Below, piece by piece: positions 51,462 through 60,624 of a DNA stretch of 64,000 nucleotides; position 1 is the stretch's first letter, and each line of letters opens with the position of its first letter. This DNA comes from Oceanimonas smirnovii ATCC BAA-899 (GTDB lineage: Bacteria > Pseudomonadota > Gammaproteobacteria > Enterobacterales > Aeromonadaceae): positions 18,454 through 82,453 of the forward strand of contig NZ_KB908470.1 in assembly GCF_000381965.1 (NCBI RefSeq), given 5' to 3'. A program made the position numbers and the translations under genes. A model generated the notes under the pieces. It had not been told where the DNA came from, searched no databases, and worked only from the letters and a program-made list of their open reading frames with translations.

Positions 51462-53015
51462 ATGAAAAAAGGACTCAACAGGATTGCAGCCGCCATGGTG
51501 GCTGCCGGTTTCGCCTTTAGTGTGCAGGCGGCCGACATCACCATTGCTTATGATGCCGATCCGGTCTCAATGGATCCCCATGAGCAGATCTCGGGTGCCA
51601 CCCTGGAAATGTCGCATCTGGTCTTTGATCCGCTGGTGCGCTGGACCAAAGACTTTAAATTTGAGCCCCGGCTGGCAGAAAAGTGGGAGCGGGTAGACGA
51701 AAATACCATGCGCTTTTATTTGCGCCAGGGCGTGAAGTTTCACAGCGGTAACGACTTTACCGCCGACGACGTGGTCTGGACCCTTAACCGTCTGAAGTCC
51801 TCTGCTGACTTCAAGGCCATTTTTGAGCCCTTTGCCGAAGCCAAAAAAGTGGATGAGTACACAGTAGATCTGGTGACCAAAGGCCCGTTCCCGCTGGTGC
51901 TGAATACCGTGACCTACCTGTTCCCGATGGACAGCCAGTTTTATACCGGCACCACGGAAGACGGCAAAGACAAGGGTGAACTGGCCAAGCACGGCAGCAC
52001 TTTTGCCTCTACCAATCCGTCCGGGACCGGCCCGTTCAAGCTGAAATTCCGCCAGCAGGGCGTCAAGGTGGAGTATGAGCGTAACGCCGATTACTGGGAC
52101 AAGAACTCTCCCGGCAACGTGGATAACATGACACTGGTGCCCATCAAGGAAGATGCCACCCGAGTGGCCGCCCTGCTGGCCGGTGACGTGGACTTTATCA
52201 AGCCTGTGTCTCCCAACGATCATAAACGGGTGCAGTCGGCAGGCGATGTTAAGCTGGTGACCGAGTCGGGCACCCGCATTATCACCTTCCAGATGAATCA
52301 GGACAGGTTTGAGCCCTTCAAGGATGTGCGCGTGCGTCAGGCGGTGAACTACGCCATTAACCAGGAAGGCATAGTCCAGCGCATTATGCGTGGCTTTGGC
52401 ACCACCGCCGGCCAGCAGGCCCCCGCCGGTTATGTGGGTCATAACCCTGAGCTGGTGCCCCTGTATGATCTGGACAAGGCCAAGGCGCTGATGGCGGAAG
52501 CCGGTTATGGCGATGGCTTCAAGATCAGCATGATCGCCCCCAACAACCGCTATGTGAACGACTATCGTATTGCCGAAGCTGTCAAGGCCATGCTGGCGCG
52601 CATTAATATAGATGTGGAGCTGAAAACTATGCCGGTGGCGCAATACTGGCCCGAGTTCGACAAATGCGCCGCCGACATGCTGATGATTGGCTGGCACTCC
52701 GACACCGAAGATACCGCCAACTTCTCGGAATTCCTCACCATGACCCGCAACGAGGAAACCGGCCGGGGCCAGTATAACTGCGGTCATTACTCCAACCCCG
52801 AGCTGGACAAGCTGATTGAAGAAGCCAACATCGAAACCGATGGCGACAAGCGCGAGGCCATGCTGCAAAAAGCCGAGCGCATTCTTTATGACGACGCCGC
52901 CTTTGTGCCACTGCACTGGCAGGATCTGGCCTGGGGTGCCCGCAACAATGTGCAGGCCGAAGCCGTGGTAAACGCCATGGATTTCCCCTACCTGGGTGAC
53001 CTGGTCGTCGAATAA
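51462..53015 (+). CDS. Peptide-type ABC substrate-binding protein
   Basis: A 517-residue periplasmic SBP_bac_5 protein with a Sec signal (MKKGLNRIAAAMVAAGFAFSVQA, cleavage near 23). ITIAYDADPVSMDPHEQ, LAEKWERVDENTMRFYLRQGVKFHSG and FADDVVWTLNRLK-like segments define the family. It captures di- or oligopeptides, or nickel/opine-like ligands; specificity cannot be read. Position is between the ATPase and the permeases, and an unusual G-rich repeat separates it from the latter. GGAG fixes the start at 51462. Confidence 0.93.
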   Translation: MKKGLNRIAAAMVAAGFAFSVQAADITIAYDADPVSMDPHEQISGATLEMSHLVFDPLVRWTKDFKFEPRLAEKWERVDENTMRFYLRQGVKFHSGNDFTADDVVWTLNRLKSSADFKAIFEPFAEAKKVDEYTVDLVTKGPFPLVLNTVTYLFPMDSQFYTGTTEDGKDKGELAKHGSTFASTNPSGTGPFKLKFRQQGVKVEYERNADYWDKNSPGNVDNMTLVPIKEDATRVAALLAGDVDFIKPVSPNDHKRVQSAGDVKLVTESGTRIITFQMNQDRFEPFKDVRVRQAVNYAINQEGIVQRIMRGFGTTAGQQAPAGYVGHNPELVPLYDLDKAKALMAEAGYGDGFKISMIAPNNRYVNDYRIAEAVKAMLARINIDVELKTMPVAQYWPEFDKCAADMLMIGWHSDTEDTANFSEFLTMTRNEETGRGQYNCGHYSNPELDKLIEEANIETDGDKREAMLQKAERILYDDAAFVPLHWQDLAWGARNNVQAEAVVNAMDFPYLGDLVVE

Positions 53016-53019
53016 AACT

Positions 53020-53085
53020 GGGGAGTAGGGACTGGGGATTAGGGATTAGGGTGGTCGATTCCCTATTCCCCATTCCCTGATCCCG
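53020..53085. repeat. G-rich intergenic repeat within the ABC operon
   Basis: GGGG-AGTA-GGG-ACT-GGGG-ATTA-GGG-ATTA-GGG (53020-53051) is followed by the C-rich complement CCCTATTCCCCATTCCC (53061-53077). It can form either a G-quadruplex on the coding strand or a hairpin. It is the same repeat type as 38061-38165. Confidence 0.8.
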
Positions 53086-53102
53086 CTAATGGATATAGCA
53101 AC

Positions 53103-54077
53103 ATGTTTACTTTTTTACTTAAACGGGTGTTCCAGGCGCTGGTGGTGATGTTTGTTATCAGCCTGGTGGCCTTTTCGATTCAGGACAATCTGGGTGACCC
53201 CCTGCGTGAGCTGGTGGGGCAGTCGGTGTCGGAAGAAGTGCGTCAGCAGATGCGCGACGAGCTGGGCCTGAACGATCCTTTTCTGGTGAAATACAGCCGC
53301 TTTGTGGGCAATGCGCTGCAGGGCGACTTTGGTACTTCCTATTTCTTCAAACAACCCACACTGGAAGTGATTTTCGACAAGCTGCCGGCCACCCTTGAAC
53401 TGGTGTTCTGTGCCAGCGTTCTGATTATTGCGCTCAGCATACCGCTGGGGGTGTATTCGGCCATCAAGCCCAGGGCCGTACTGTCCAAGGTGATTATGGG
53501 CATCAGTATTGTGGGCATTTCGGTGCCGGTGTTCCTTACCGCCATTTTGCTGATGTATGTGTTCTCCATTGAGCTGGGCTGGCTGCCCGCCTATGGCCGG
53601 GGTGAGCTTACCAGCCCGCTGGGCTGGGAGTCGGGGCTGTTTAACTGGCAGGGGTTCCGTAACCTGATTTTGCCGAGCATAGCGCTGTCTTCCATTATGC
53701 TGCCGCTGTTTATTCGTCTGGTGCGCTCGGAAATGCTGGAGCAGCTCAGCTCCGAATATGTGAAGTTTGGCTGGGCCAAGGGCCTGGGCAAATACCGCAT
53801 CTGGTTTGTGCATGCGCTGAAAAACACGCTGTTGCCGCTGATCACCGTAGGCGGAGTGCAAATTGGCACCATGGTGGCCTACACCATTCTTACCGAAAAA
53901 GTGTTTCAGTGGCCCGGCATCGGCTTTTTGTTCCTGGAAGCCATTACCCGGGTGGATACGCCGCTGATCACCACGTATGTGATTTTTGTGGGCTTTATCT
54001 TTGTGGTGACCAACACCATAGTGGATTTGATCTACGGCCTGGTGAACCCCACCGTTAACCTGGCAGCAAAGGGATAA
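53103..54077 (+). CDS. Peptide-type ABC permease (DppB-like)
   Basis: A 324-residue inner-membrane permease of the BPD_transp_1 family with about six helices. The N-terminus MFTFLLKRVFQALVVMFVISLVAFS is typical of DppB/OppB, and the EAA loop is SEYVKFGWAKGLGKYRIWFVHALKNTLLPL. It follows the G-rich repeat and is closely coupled to the next permease (3 bp gap). Confidence 0.93.
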   Translation: MFTFLLKRVFQALVVMFVISLVAFSIQDNLGDPLRELVGQSVSEEVRQQMRDELGLNDPFLVKYSRFVGNALQGDFGTSYFFKQPTLEVIFDKLPATLELVFCASVLIIALSIPLGVYSAIKPRAVLSKVIMGISIVGISVPVFLTAILLMYVFSIELGWLPAYGRGELTSPLGWESGLFNWQGFRNLILPSIALSSIMLPLFIRLVRSEMLEQLSSEYVKFGWAKGLGKYRIWFVHALKNTLLPLITVGGVQIGTMVAYTILTEKVFQWPGIGFLFLEAITRVDTPLITTYVIFVGFIFVVTNTIVDLIYGLVNPTVNLAAKG

Positions 54078-54080
54078 GCA

Positions 54081-55016
54081 ATGAGCACCGAACTTTCTCA
54101 AAGCCGCTGGGCCCGTTTTCGCCAGTCGGACTTTCTTTATTATTTTCTGCGCGACAAGGTCGCCATGTTCAGCTTTGCGGTGTTTGTGGCGCTGGTGGCG
54201 GCGGCGTTTCTGTCACCGCTGATTGCCCCCCACAACCCCTATGATCTGGCCACCATCGACATTCTTGACTCCGAGCTGCCGCCCAGTTGGCAGGACATGG
54301 GCGACGAACGTTTTTTGCTGGGCACGGATGTGCAGGGCCGGGACATTCTCAGCACCATTCTTTATGGCTCGCGTGTATCACTGATCATCGGTCTGGGGGC
54401 GGTGGCGCTGCAGCTGGCCATTGGCATAGTAGTGGGCCTGAGTGCCGGCTACTTTGGCGGCCGCATTGATAACTTTTTAATGCGCATTGCCGATGTGCAG
54501 CTGTCGTTCTCCACCATGATGGTGGCGATTATTGTGTCGGCGGTGTTTCAGGCCACTCTGGGCAGTGACTTTTATGCCCGGTATGCGGTGCTGATGCTGG
54601 TGGTGATTATCGGGCTGGCAGAGTGGCCACAATATGCCCGCACCATTCGCGCTACCGTGCTGGCCGAGAAGAAAAAGGAATATGTGGAAGCCGCCAAGGT
54701 GATGGGCTTCAAGTCGGTGCGCATTATGTTCCGGCATATTCTGCCCAACTGCCTGTCGCCCATTCTGGTGATCTCCACCGTGCAGGTGGCCAACGCCATT
54801 ATGAGTGAAGCGGCGCTGTCGTTTCTGGGCCTGGGCATGCCGGTAGACAAACCCTCGCTGGGAGCGCTGATCAGCATGGGCTTTAACTACATTTTCTCCG
54901 GCTCCTGGTGGATCACTGCCTTTCCCGGCATCTATCTGGTGGTGCTGGTGTTGGTGATCAACCTGCTTGGTGACTGGCTGCGGGATGTGTTCAACCCCAA
55001 GATCTACAAGGGGTAA
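54081..55016 (+). CDS. Peptide-type ABC permease (DppC-like)
   Basis: A 311-residue permease partner. It has an N-terminal helix, the DppC-type extracytoplasmic loop (PHNPYDLATIDILDSELPPSW), LLGTDVQGRDILSTILYGSRVSL, and the EAA loop KKKEYVEAAKVMGFKSVRIMFRHILPNCLSP. AAGGGA lies just before the ATG. It completes the importer: fused ATPase, SBP, B and C. Confidence 0.93.
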   Translation: MSTELSQSRWARFRQSDFLYYFLRDKVAMFSFAVFVALVAAAFLSPLIAPHNPYDLATIDILDSELPPSWQDMGDERFLLGTDVQGRDILSTILYGSRVSLIIGLGAVALQLAIGIVVGLSAGYFGGRIDNFLMRIADVQLSFSTMMVAIIVSAVFQATLGSDFYARYAVLMLVVIIGLAEWPQYARTIRATVLAEKKKEYVEAAKVMGFKSVRIMFRHILPNCLSPILVISTVQVANAIMSEAALSFLGLGMPVDKPSLGALISMGFNYIFSGSWWITAFPGIYLVVLVLVINLLGDWLRDVFNPKIYKG

Positions 55017-55049
55017 CACATAGCTTTAGGCCGTCAGCTTTCACTATTG

Positions 55050-55087
55050 GCCTGCAGACACAGTGTTGTGTCTGCAGGCTTTTTTGT
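55050..55087 (+). terminator. Strong terminator of the ABC operon
   Basis: A 12-bp perfect stem GCCTGCAGACAC / GTGTCTGCAGGC (55050-55061, 55068-55079) followed by TTTTTTTG, 33 bp after the last permease. Confidence 0.95.
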
Positions 55088-55165
55088 TTTTGTCGCTGAA
55101 AGCGGCCTCATAACGGCTTGGTCCTGAACTACACTTTTGCTAATTGTTTGCTGCCGGAGCCGCGC

Positions 55166-55618
55166 ATGAAACACGACGAAATTCCCGCCGATCATTCTGA
55201 TCCTCTGCTCAGTTTTCTGCATAGAGCCATTCGGGTGGCCATCAAGTTTCTGGCCGTGCTGATGGTGCTGGTGATCTTCTGGAGTATTCTGGATGTTGTT
55301 TATGTGCTTTATGAAAAGCTACAGACACCGCCTTTTCTGCTGCTGAACCTGGAAGACATATTGCAGACCTTTGGTGCCTTTATGGCGGTGCTGATTGCGG
55401 TGGAGATATTTATTAATATTCGGCTCTATCTGGGCACCAGCGTGATTCCGGTGCAGCTGGTGCTGGCCACGGCGCTGATGGCGGTGGCCCGAAAGGTGAT
55501 AGTACTGGATCTTAAACTGGTCACTGCAGAGCAGATCATCGGTCTGGCACTGGTGACCATTGCCCTTGGCGTGTCTTACTGGCTGGTAAAAACCAAAGGA
55601 GAAGACACCAGGCCGTGA
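55166..55618 (+). CDS. PsiE-family membrane protein
   Basis: A 150-residue protein of the PsiE (phosphate-starvation-inducible) family. Four hydrophobic helices follow a charged N-terminus, with FGAFMAVLIAVEIFINI and ALMAVARKVIVLDLK, the family core. ATG 55166 has CGGAG 7-8 bases before it. Function of PsiE is unknown; no Pho box was recognised upstream. Confidence 0.85.
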   Translation: MKHDEIPADHSDPLLSFLHRAIRVAIKFLAVLMVLVIFWSILDVVYVLYEKLQTPPFLLLNLEDILQTFGAFMAVLIAVEIFINIRLYLGTSVIPVQLVLATALMAVARKVIVLDLKLVTAEQIIGLALVTIALGVSYWLVKTKGEDTRP

Positions 55619-55690
55619 GCGGCAGCTGTCAGCTCACGGTGTTTATGGTTATGATCTTTCCTCTGTTTAACTCCACCACCGGAGCTTATT

Positions 55691-57031
55691 TTGCTCGCTA
55701 CGCTTTATTCGCTGTTTCCTCTGCCATTGCGCCGGCAACTGGCCGGCATGCTTATTCTCGCTGCCATGCTCATGATAGCCGCTGGCCTGCTGGGGCTGCC
55801 CCTGGCTCCACACTGGGCGGGACTGGCTTATTGGGGAGCGGCGGCGCTGTTGTGGCAAGGGCTGGCCCGGCGTAACCGCACCCAGGCGCTGGTGCTGCTG
55901 CTGGTGGGCGGCGCTTGTCTGGCCTGGAGTGCAGGGCAGGGGGCAGACATAGATCCGCAGCGGCTGGTGGCAGGCAACAGCGGGCTGCTGTCCATGCTGG
56001 TGGCGGTTAGTTTTTTAAGCCTGGTGAGCCGGCCACAAACCGACGATGACGAACGTACTCCCAAAGGCAAAAAGGCGCTGGCGTCTACCCTGGCGGCGGT
56101 GCATCTTTTTGGCTCTGTCATTAACCTGTCTTCTGTCTTTATTATCGGCGACCGGCTTGCAAAGCAAGGCAGCGTAACCCGGGAGCAGGCGCTGGTGCTT
56201 ATTCGTGGTTTTACCGCAGCGGCCTTCTGGTCTCCTTTTTTTGCCGCCATGGCGGTGTCGTTAAGTGTGGCACCCAATGCCAGCCTGGTCCGCCTGTGGC
56301 TGGTGAGCATGCCGCTGGCGCTGTGCAGTTTGCTGCTGACCGGCTGGCAGCTAAGTCGCCGGCCGGCTCATACGGAAAACGCCCCGGTGCAGCACTTTAC
56401 CGGCTATCCGCTGCATGCCGGCGGCCTGTTGTTGCCCGGTTTGCTGGCGATGGCGGTGCTGGCCATGCATCAGTGGCAGCCGCAGTTATCCATTCTGGCA
56501 GTCATCACGCTAATGGCACCGGCACTCACCCTGATCATGCTGGCAGTGAAACGCCAGCCACCGCTGGCGGCGGTAAACGGGCTGACCCAGGGCCGGCTGC
56601 CGCAAATGGGCAATGAGCTGGCGCTGTTTCTGGCTGCCGGTGTGCTGGGTTATGGTCTGGAAAGTCTGTTTTCCACCCTGGGTGGCAGCCTGCCGTTAAC
56701 CCGGTTTGGTGCTGTGGAGGCCAGCGTCACTTATCTGGCTACGGTCGGGTTGTCGTTACTGGGCATTCATCCCATCATCTGTATTGCGCTGGCAGGTGCT
56801 GTGCTGATGCCGCTGGAGCCTGATCATACCCTGCTGGCACTGGTGTTTTTGTCGTCCTGGGCGGTGGGCACCTCTACCGGGCCGCTTTCCGGCATTAATC
56901 TGGCCTTTCAGGGGCGCTACGGGCTCGATTCATTTCGCATTATGCGCTGGAACCTGAGCTATGCGGCCATCATGTCGGTATTGGTGGTGGCAGCTATTTT
57001 TATCCTGACGAGTGTGCCGGGGCTGGCATAA
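55691..57031 (+). CDS. Multi-pass membrane protein, possible ion transporter
   Basis: A 446-residue protein with about eleven hydrophobic segments. Segments such as GNELALFLAAGVLGYGLESL and SSWAVGTSTGPLSGINLAF recall the GN-type half-site of the ion-transporter (NhaD/ArsB/DASS-like) superfamily, and a charged loop (RPQTDDDERTPKGKK) splits the N-terminal third. I cannot name a family with confidence. The start is TTG at 55691, 6 bases after GGAG. It follows psiE by 72 bp. Confidence 0.75.
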   Translation: MLATLYSLFPLPLRRQLAGMLILAAMLMIAAGLLGLPLAPHWAGLAYWGAAALLWQGLARRNRTQALVLLLVGGACLAWSAGQGADIDPQRLVAGNSGLLSMLVAVSFLSLVSRPQTDDDERTPKGKKALASTLAAVHLFGSVINLSSVFIIGDRLAKQGSVTREQALVLIRGFTAAAFWSPFFAAMAVSLSVAPNASLVRLWLVSMPLALCSLLLTGWQLSRRPAHTENAPVQHFTGYPLHAGGLLLPGLLAMAVLAMHQWQPQLSILAVITLMAPALTLIMLAVKRQPPLAAVNGLTQGRLPQMGNELALFLAAGVLGYGLESLFSTLGGSLPLTRFGAVEASVTYLATVGLSLLGIHPIICIALAGAVLMPLEPDHTLLALVFLSSWAVGTSTGPLSGINLAFQGRYGLDSFRIMRWNLSYAAIMSVLVVAAIFILTSVPGLA

Positions 57032-57093
57032 GCTGAAAGAGGGTGTCACAATCCTGCTGAACAGGGCAGTAATGAAGCCCACGGGAGATAAGC

Positions 57094-57189
57094 GTGAAAT
57101 TTATCTGGCTCAAGGTGTTACTGACCGTGATTATCTTTGCCGGCCTGTTTGGTTGGGTCTACTACAAAGTAGCCAACGGCGGTATATGA
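57094..57189 (+). CDS. Small single-helix membrane protein (31 residues)
   Basis: GTG at 57094 with GGGAGA (57083-57088) 5 bases upstream opens a 31-residue frame: a basic start, MKFIWLKVLLTVIIFAGLFG as one transmembrane helix, then WVYYKVANGGI. Length and helix are typical of small regulatory membrane proteins, often overlooked. It lies between the membrane transporter and the EF-G gene, ahead of the fusA promoter. I know of no homologue. Confidence 0.6.
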   Translation: MKFIWLKVLLTVIIFAGLFGWVYYKVANGGI

Positions 57190-57267
57190 GTGCACTGGCA
57201 TAAAAAAACGGGCCGGAGCGCGAAGACAAATCTGCACAAAAAGTACACGTAAACCCGCTTTGGCCAT

Positions 57268-57296
57268 TTGCGCAGGGGCGGGTTCTGCTGCATAAT
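57268..57296 (+). promoter_or_regulatory. Candidate fusA promoter
   Basis: TTGCGC (57268-57273), 17 bp, CATAAT (57291-57296), then a GC-rich GTGCGCC discriminator. This predicts a start about 80 bases ahead of the EF-G ATG. A GC discriminator suggests growth-rate control; inference only. Confidence 0.5.
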
Positions 57297-57381
57297 GTGC
57301 GCCTCGAATTCTGAGGTGCGGTGTGCTGGTACTCTTCGCATGCTCCGTCTACTTCTTCAATCAACCATATAAAGTTGCATC

Positions 57382-59475
57382 ATGTCTGATTTATCACATT
57401 ACAGAAACATCGGTATTTTTGCTCACGTTGACGCGGGCAAGACCACCACTACCGAACGTATCCTCAAGCTGACCGGTAAAATCCACAAAGCGGGCGAGAC
57501 CCACGATGGTGAGTCCACCACCGACTTCATGGAGCAGGAAGCCGAGCGCGGTATTACCATTCAGTCTGCAGCCGTAAGCTGCTTCTGGAAAGGTCACCGT
57601 TTTAACGTTATCGACACTCCCGGACACGTTGACTTCACCGTTGAAGTATACCGTTCACTGAAAGTACTGGACGGCGGCATTGGTGTGTTCTGTGGTTCCA
57701 GCGGTGTTGAGCCTCAGTCTGAAACCAACTGGCGCTATGCTAACGAATCCGGTGTTGCCCGTCTGATCTTCGTAAACAAGCTGGATCGCCTGGGTGCCGA
57801 CTTCCTGAACGTGGTTCAGCAGACCCGTGACGTGCTGGCTGCCAACCCGGTTGTTATGACTCTGCCCATCGGCCGTGAAGACGAGTTCAAGGGTGTTGTT
57901 GACCTGCTGACCCGTAAAGCCTGGATCTGGGATGACTCCGGTGATGCCGACAACTACACCATCGAAGACGTACCGGCCGACATGGTTGAGCTGGTTGAAG
58001 AGTACCGTGAAAAGCTGATTGAAAGCGCCGTTGAGCAAGACGACGACCTGATGGAAGCCTACATGGAAGGTGAAGAGCCTTCTATCGAAGACATCAAGCG
58101 TTGTATCCGTAAGGGTACCCGCACCATGGATATCTTCCCGGCCTACTGTGGTTCCGCGTTCAAGAACAAAGGCATGCAGCTGGTGCTGGACGCCGTGAAC
58201 GACTACCTGCCGAGCCCGACCGAAGTTGATCCGCAGCCGCTGACCGACGAAGAAGGTAACGAAACCGGCGAATACGCCATTGTTGATCCGGATGCGCCGC
58301 TGAAAGCACTGGCGTTCAAGATCATGGACGACCGTTTTGGCGCCCTGACCTTCGTACGTATCTACTCCGGCCGCCTGAAGAAGGGTGACACCATCCTCAA
58401 CAGCGCCACCGGCAAAACCGAGCGCGTAGGCCGCATGGTAGAAATGCAGGCCGACGAGCGTACCGAGCTGGACTCTGCCCAGGCTGGTGACATCATCGCC
58501 ATCATCGGTATGAAGAACGTGCAGACCGGTCACACCCTGTGTGACGTCAAGCACCCCTGCACCCTGGAAGCCATGGTGTTCCCCGAGCCGGTAATCTCCA
58601 TCGCTGTTGCGCCGAAAGACAAGAACGGCTCCGAGAAGATGGGCGTGGCCATTGGTAAAATGGTTGCTGAAGATCCGTCTTTCCGCGTTGAAACCGACGA
58701 AGATTCCGGTGAAACCATCCTGAAAGGCATGGGCGAACTGCACCTGGACATCAAGGTAGACATTCTGAAGCGTACCTACGGCGTTGAGCTGATTGTAGGT
58801 GAGCCGCAGGTAGCCTACCGCGAAACCATCACTTCTCAGGTTGAAGACAGCTACACCCACAAGAAGCAGTCTGGTGGTTCCGGTCAGTACGGTAAAATTG
58901 ACTACATCATCCGCCCGGGCGAAGCCAACACCGGTCTGGTGTTCAAGTCTTCCGTAGTGGGTGGTAACGTACCGAAAGAATTCTGGCCTGCCATTGAAAA
59001 GGGTGTTGCCAGCATGATGGGTACTGGTCCTGTTGCCGGCTTCCCGGTACTGGACATTGAGTTTGAGCTGGTTGATGGTGCCTACCACGCCGTTGACTCC
59101 TCTGCCATCGCGTTTGAAATTGCCGCCAAGGGCGCTTTCCGTCAGTCTCTGCCGAAAGCCAACCCGCAGCTGCTTGAGCCGATCATGAAAGTTGACGTGT
59201 TCACTCCTGAAGATCACGTAGGTGATGTAATTGGTGACCTGAACCGTCGTCGTGGCATGATCAAAGATCAGGTAGCTGGCATGACCGGCGTACGCGTTAA
59301 GGCTGATGTACCCCTGTCCGAAATGTTCGGTTACATCGGTCATCTGCGCACCATGACTTCTGGCCGTGGCCAGTTCTCCATGGAATTCTCTCACTACGCT
59401 CCCTGCCCGGCCAACGTTGCCGAGAAAGTGGTAGCCCAGGTGAAAGAGCGCAACGCCGCTGAAGCCAAGAAGTAA
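57382..59475 (+). CDS. fusA: Elongation factor G, second copy type (EF-G2)
   Basis: A 697-residue translational GTPase: G1 [16 protein letters not shown]2 [12 protein letters not shown]3 DTPGHVDF, G4 NKLDRLGAD, then domains II-V ([29 protein letters not shown] in domain [31 protein letters not shown] in V). It is not in a str operon (no rpsL/rpsG/tuf), and the [14 protein letters not shown] and [18 protein letters not shown] variants match the second EF-G of Vibrio/Pseudomonas type. Codon use is highly biased, so it is strongly expressed. EF-G2 paralogs act in recycling or stress translation in some species; role here unknown. Confidence 0.95.
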
Positions 59476-59501
59476 GTTCGGTTAATTCCGGTTACTTTGA
59501 T

Positions 59502-59530
59502 AAAAACCGCTGCTCCGGCAGCGGTTTTTT
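59502..59530 (+). terminator. Terminator of fusA
   Basis: Stem AAAAACCGCTGC / GCAGCGGTTTTT with loop TCCG, with further T residues, 27 bp after the EF-G stop. Confidence 0.94.
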
Positions 59531-59560
59531 TATGCCTGGAATATTAGCGAACGCAATGCA

Positions 59561-59592
59561 CAGCAGCAGTGGGGATTGCCGAAGCTGCTTCG
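59561..59592. repeat. Shortened relative of the 45852-45967 repeat
   Basis: CAGCAGCAGTGGGGATTGCC followed by GAAGCTGCTTCG shares the left end of the larger repeat (2 mismatches in about 23) and its GCTGCTTCG right end, with the middle absent. It looks like an internal-deletion derivative. Confidence 0.65.
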
Positions 59593-60136
59593 TGGGGCCT
59601 GGTCTCAACCCTGTGAAAAATCCACAAAATAGTCCGTTATGCGCAGCAATCGCTACATGTGGCTGATCAACATGTTTCCGGTTGGGCACTCAATACTTAT
59701 TTCTATCTGATAAAAACATCACAGTCACAATTGAAACCCAGCCATGACTGGGCCAGAATAGCTGCATCAAATTGAGAGCCAGCAGGGCACGGCGGCCCGT
59801 AACGCTTGGGCGGTAGCGTGCCTGATGCTGATGTTTTATACAGTGAATTGGCTGATTTTCAGGTTGGCTGCGCACTATATCTCCAGACCATGCTCGTGTA
59901 CAACAAAACCGGCTCAAAAAACGCTGTATTTTGAAAAGGTTACGGCAGGCGAATATTGATAACGAGCAAGCGGCCCTTGATAGTGAGCGTGCTCATTTTT
60001 GCTCATTGCTGCATACGGCAGTTGAGAGATATTTTATTTATTATCAATGATTTAGGCGTGTAAGCTGCTCTGGTGTGCAGGAAGAAATATGAGCGCGCTT
60101 ACTATTATAATGTTATGTGTCAGTCAGAGTCTAGCT
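59593..60136. other. Gene-poor segment at the integron boundary
   Basis: No convincing gene. A 75-codon minus-strand frame (59690-59917) has no recognisable family or ribosome site. The base composition falls steadily towards AT-rich after 59900. GTTATGT at 60112-60118, next to TATAAT (60106-60111), resembles a GTTRRRY core site with one mismatch and could mark the left end of the cassette array. Confidence 0.4.
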
Positions 60137-60457
60137 ATGAATAAAGAAATTAATTGGATAGAACCTTGGTGGCATTTAAATGAAAATGAAAAGGTTAAAG
60201 CAGGCATACAAAAAGAACTGGAATCCGAAATTGGGCCTAAACATCCTCTATGGCAATTAAAGCCTCTCGCAATTGCTAAAACTGACGCAAATGATGATGT
60301 CATAGTTCAGCTTAATGATGGCAGGTTTGCTTGTGTACATTTAGTTTGGCATGGAAAAATTGACCAGTATCCAGATAAATTTCCATCAAGCATTATTTTC
60401 GATACTGTCAAAAGCCTGCAAGCTTATATAAATGAAGAAGCAGATGAATACACATAA
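60137..60457 (+). CDS. Integron cassette protein, unknown function
   Basis: A 106-residue protein, acidic and aromatic-rich: INWIEPWWHLNENEKVKAGI, then KHPLWQLKPLAIAKTDANDDVIVQL and FACVHLVWHGK. The last motif (aVHLtW) with an upstream HPLW..aiA is a recurring pattern in small cytoplasmic proteins often found in cassettes and beside toxins; its role is unknown and immunity-like function is only a guess. ATG 60137 (MNKEINWIEPWW) is preferred to upstream starts, which run through the putative core site. The stop is inside the attC left end. Confidence 0.7.
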   Translation: MNKEINWIEPWWHLNENEKVKAGIQKELESEIGPKHPLWQLKPLAIAKTDANDDVIVQLNDGRFACVHLVWHGKIDQYPDKFPSSIIFDTVKSLQAYINEEADEYT

Positions 60458-60593
60458 CAAGGCCAAGCAACATCGTTCGCTGCGCTCTCTGGACAGCCTT
60501 GCGCTTGCGCCTTTTGTGCATGGCTTCGCCATTGTTGCACAAAACCCACAATCACAAGTCTGCCGTTGTTGGCGGCGTTAGCATTTTTAGACT
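60452..60593 (+). repeat. attC-like recombination site 1
   Basis: Left core ACATAAC (60452-60458), overlapping the stop of the first cassette gene, and right core GTTAGCA (60587-60593). Next to the cores GCCAA-G-CAAC (60462-60471) pairs with GTTGTTGGC with one bulged G. The centre contains further hairpins (TGTGCATGGC / GCCATTGTTGCACA). Length 142 bp, within the range of long attC sites. Confidence 0.65.
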
Positions 60594-60624
60594 TAAGCCT
60601 ATGGATAATCTTAAAGGTAAACAT

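Noticed and set aside
57655..59394. 579-codon minus-strand open frame over the EF-G gene
   Set aside because: Antisense artefact of strongly biased EF-G codons; no recognisable protein.
59828..59843. CTG-N10-CAG sequence resembling a LexA box
   Set aside because: Only 11 of 16 consensus matches, not near a promoter or an integrase start; chance is likely.
59690..59917. 75-codon minus-strand frame beside the integron, considered as an integrase remnant
   Set aside because: No tyrosine-recombinase motif (patch or RHRY box) could be seen in any frame; the frame has no ribosome site and mixed composition.
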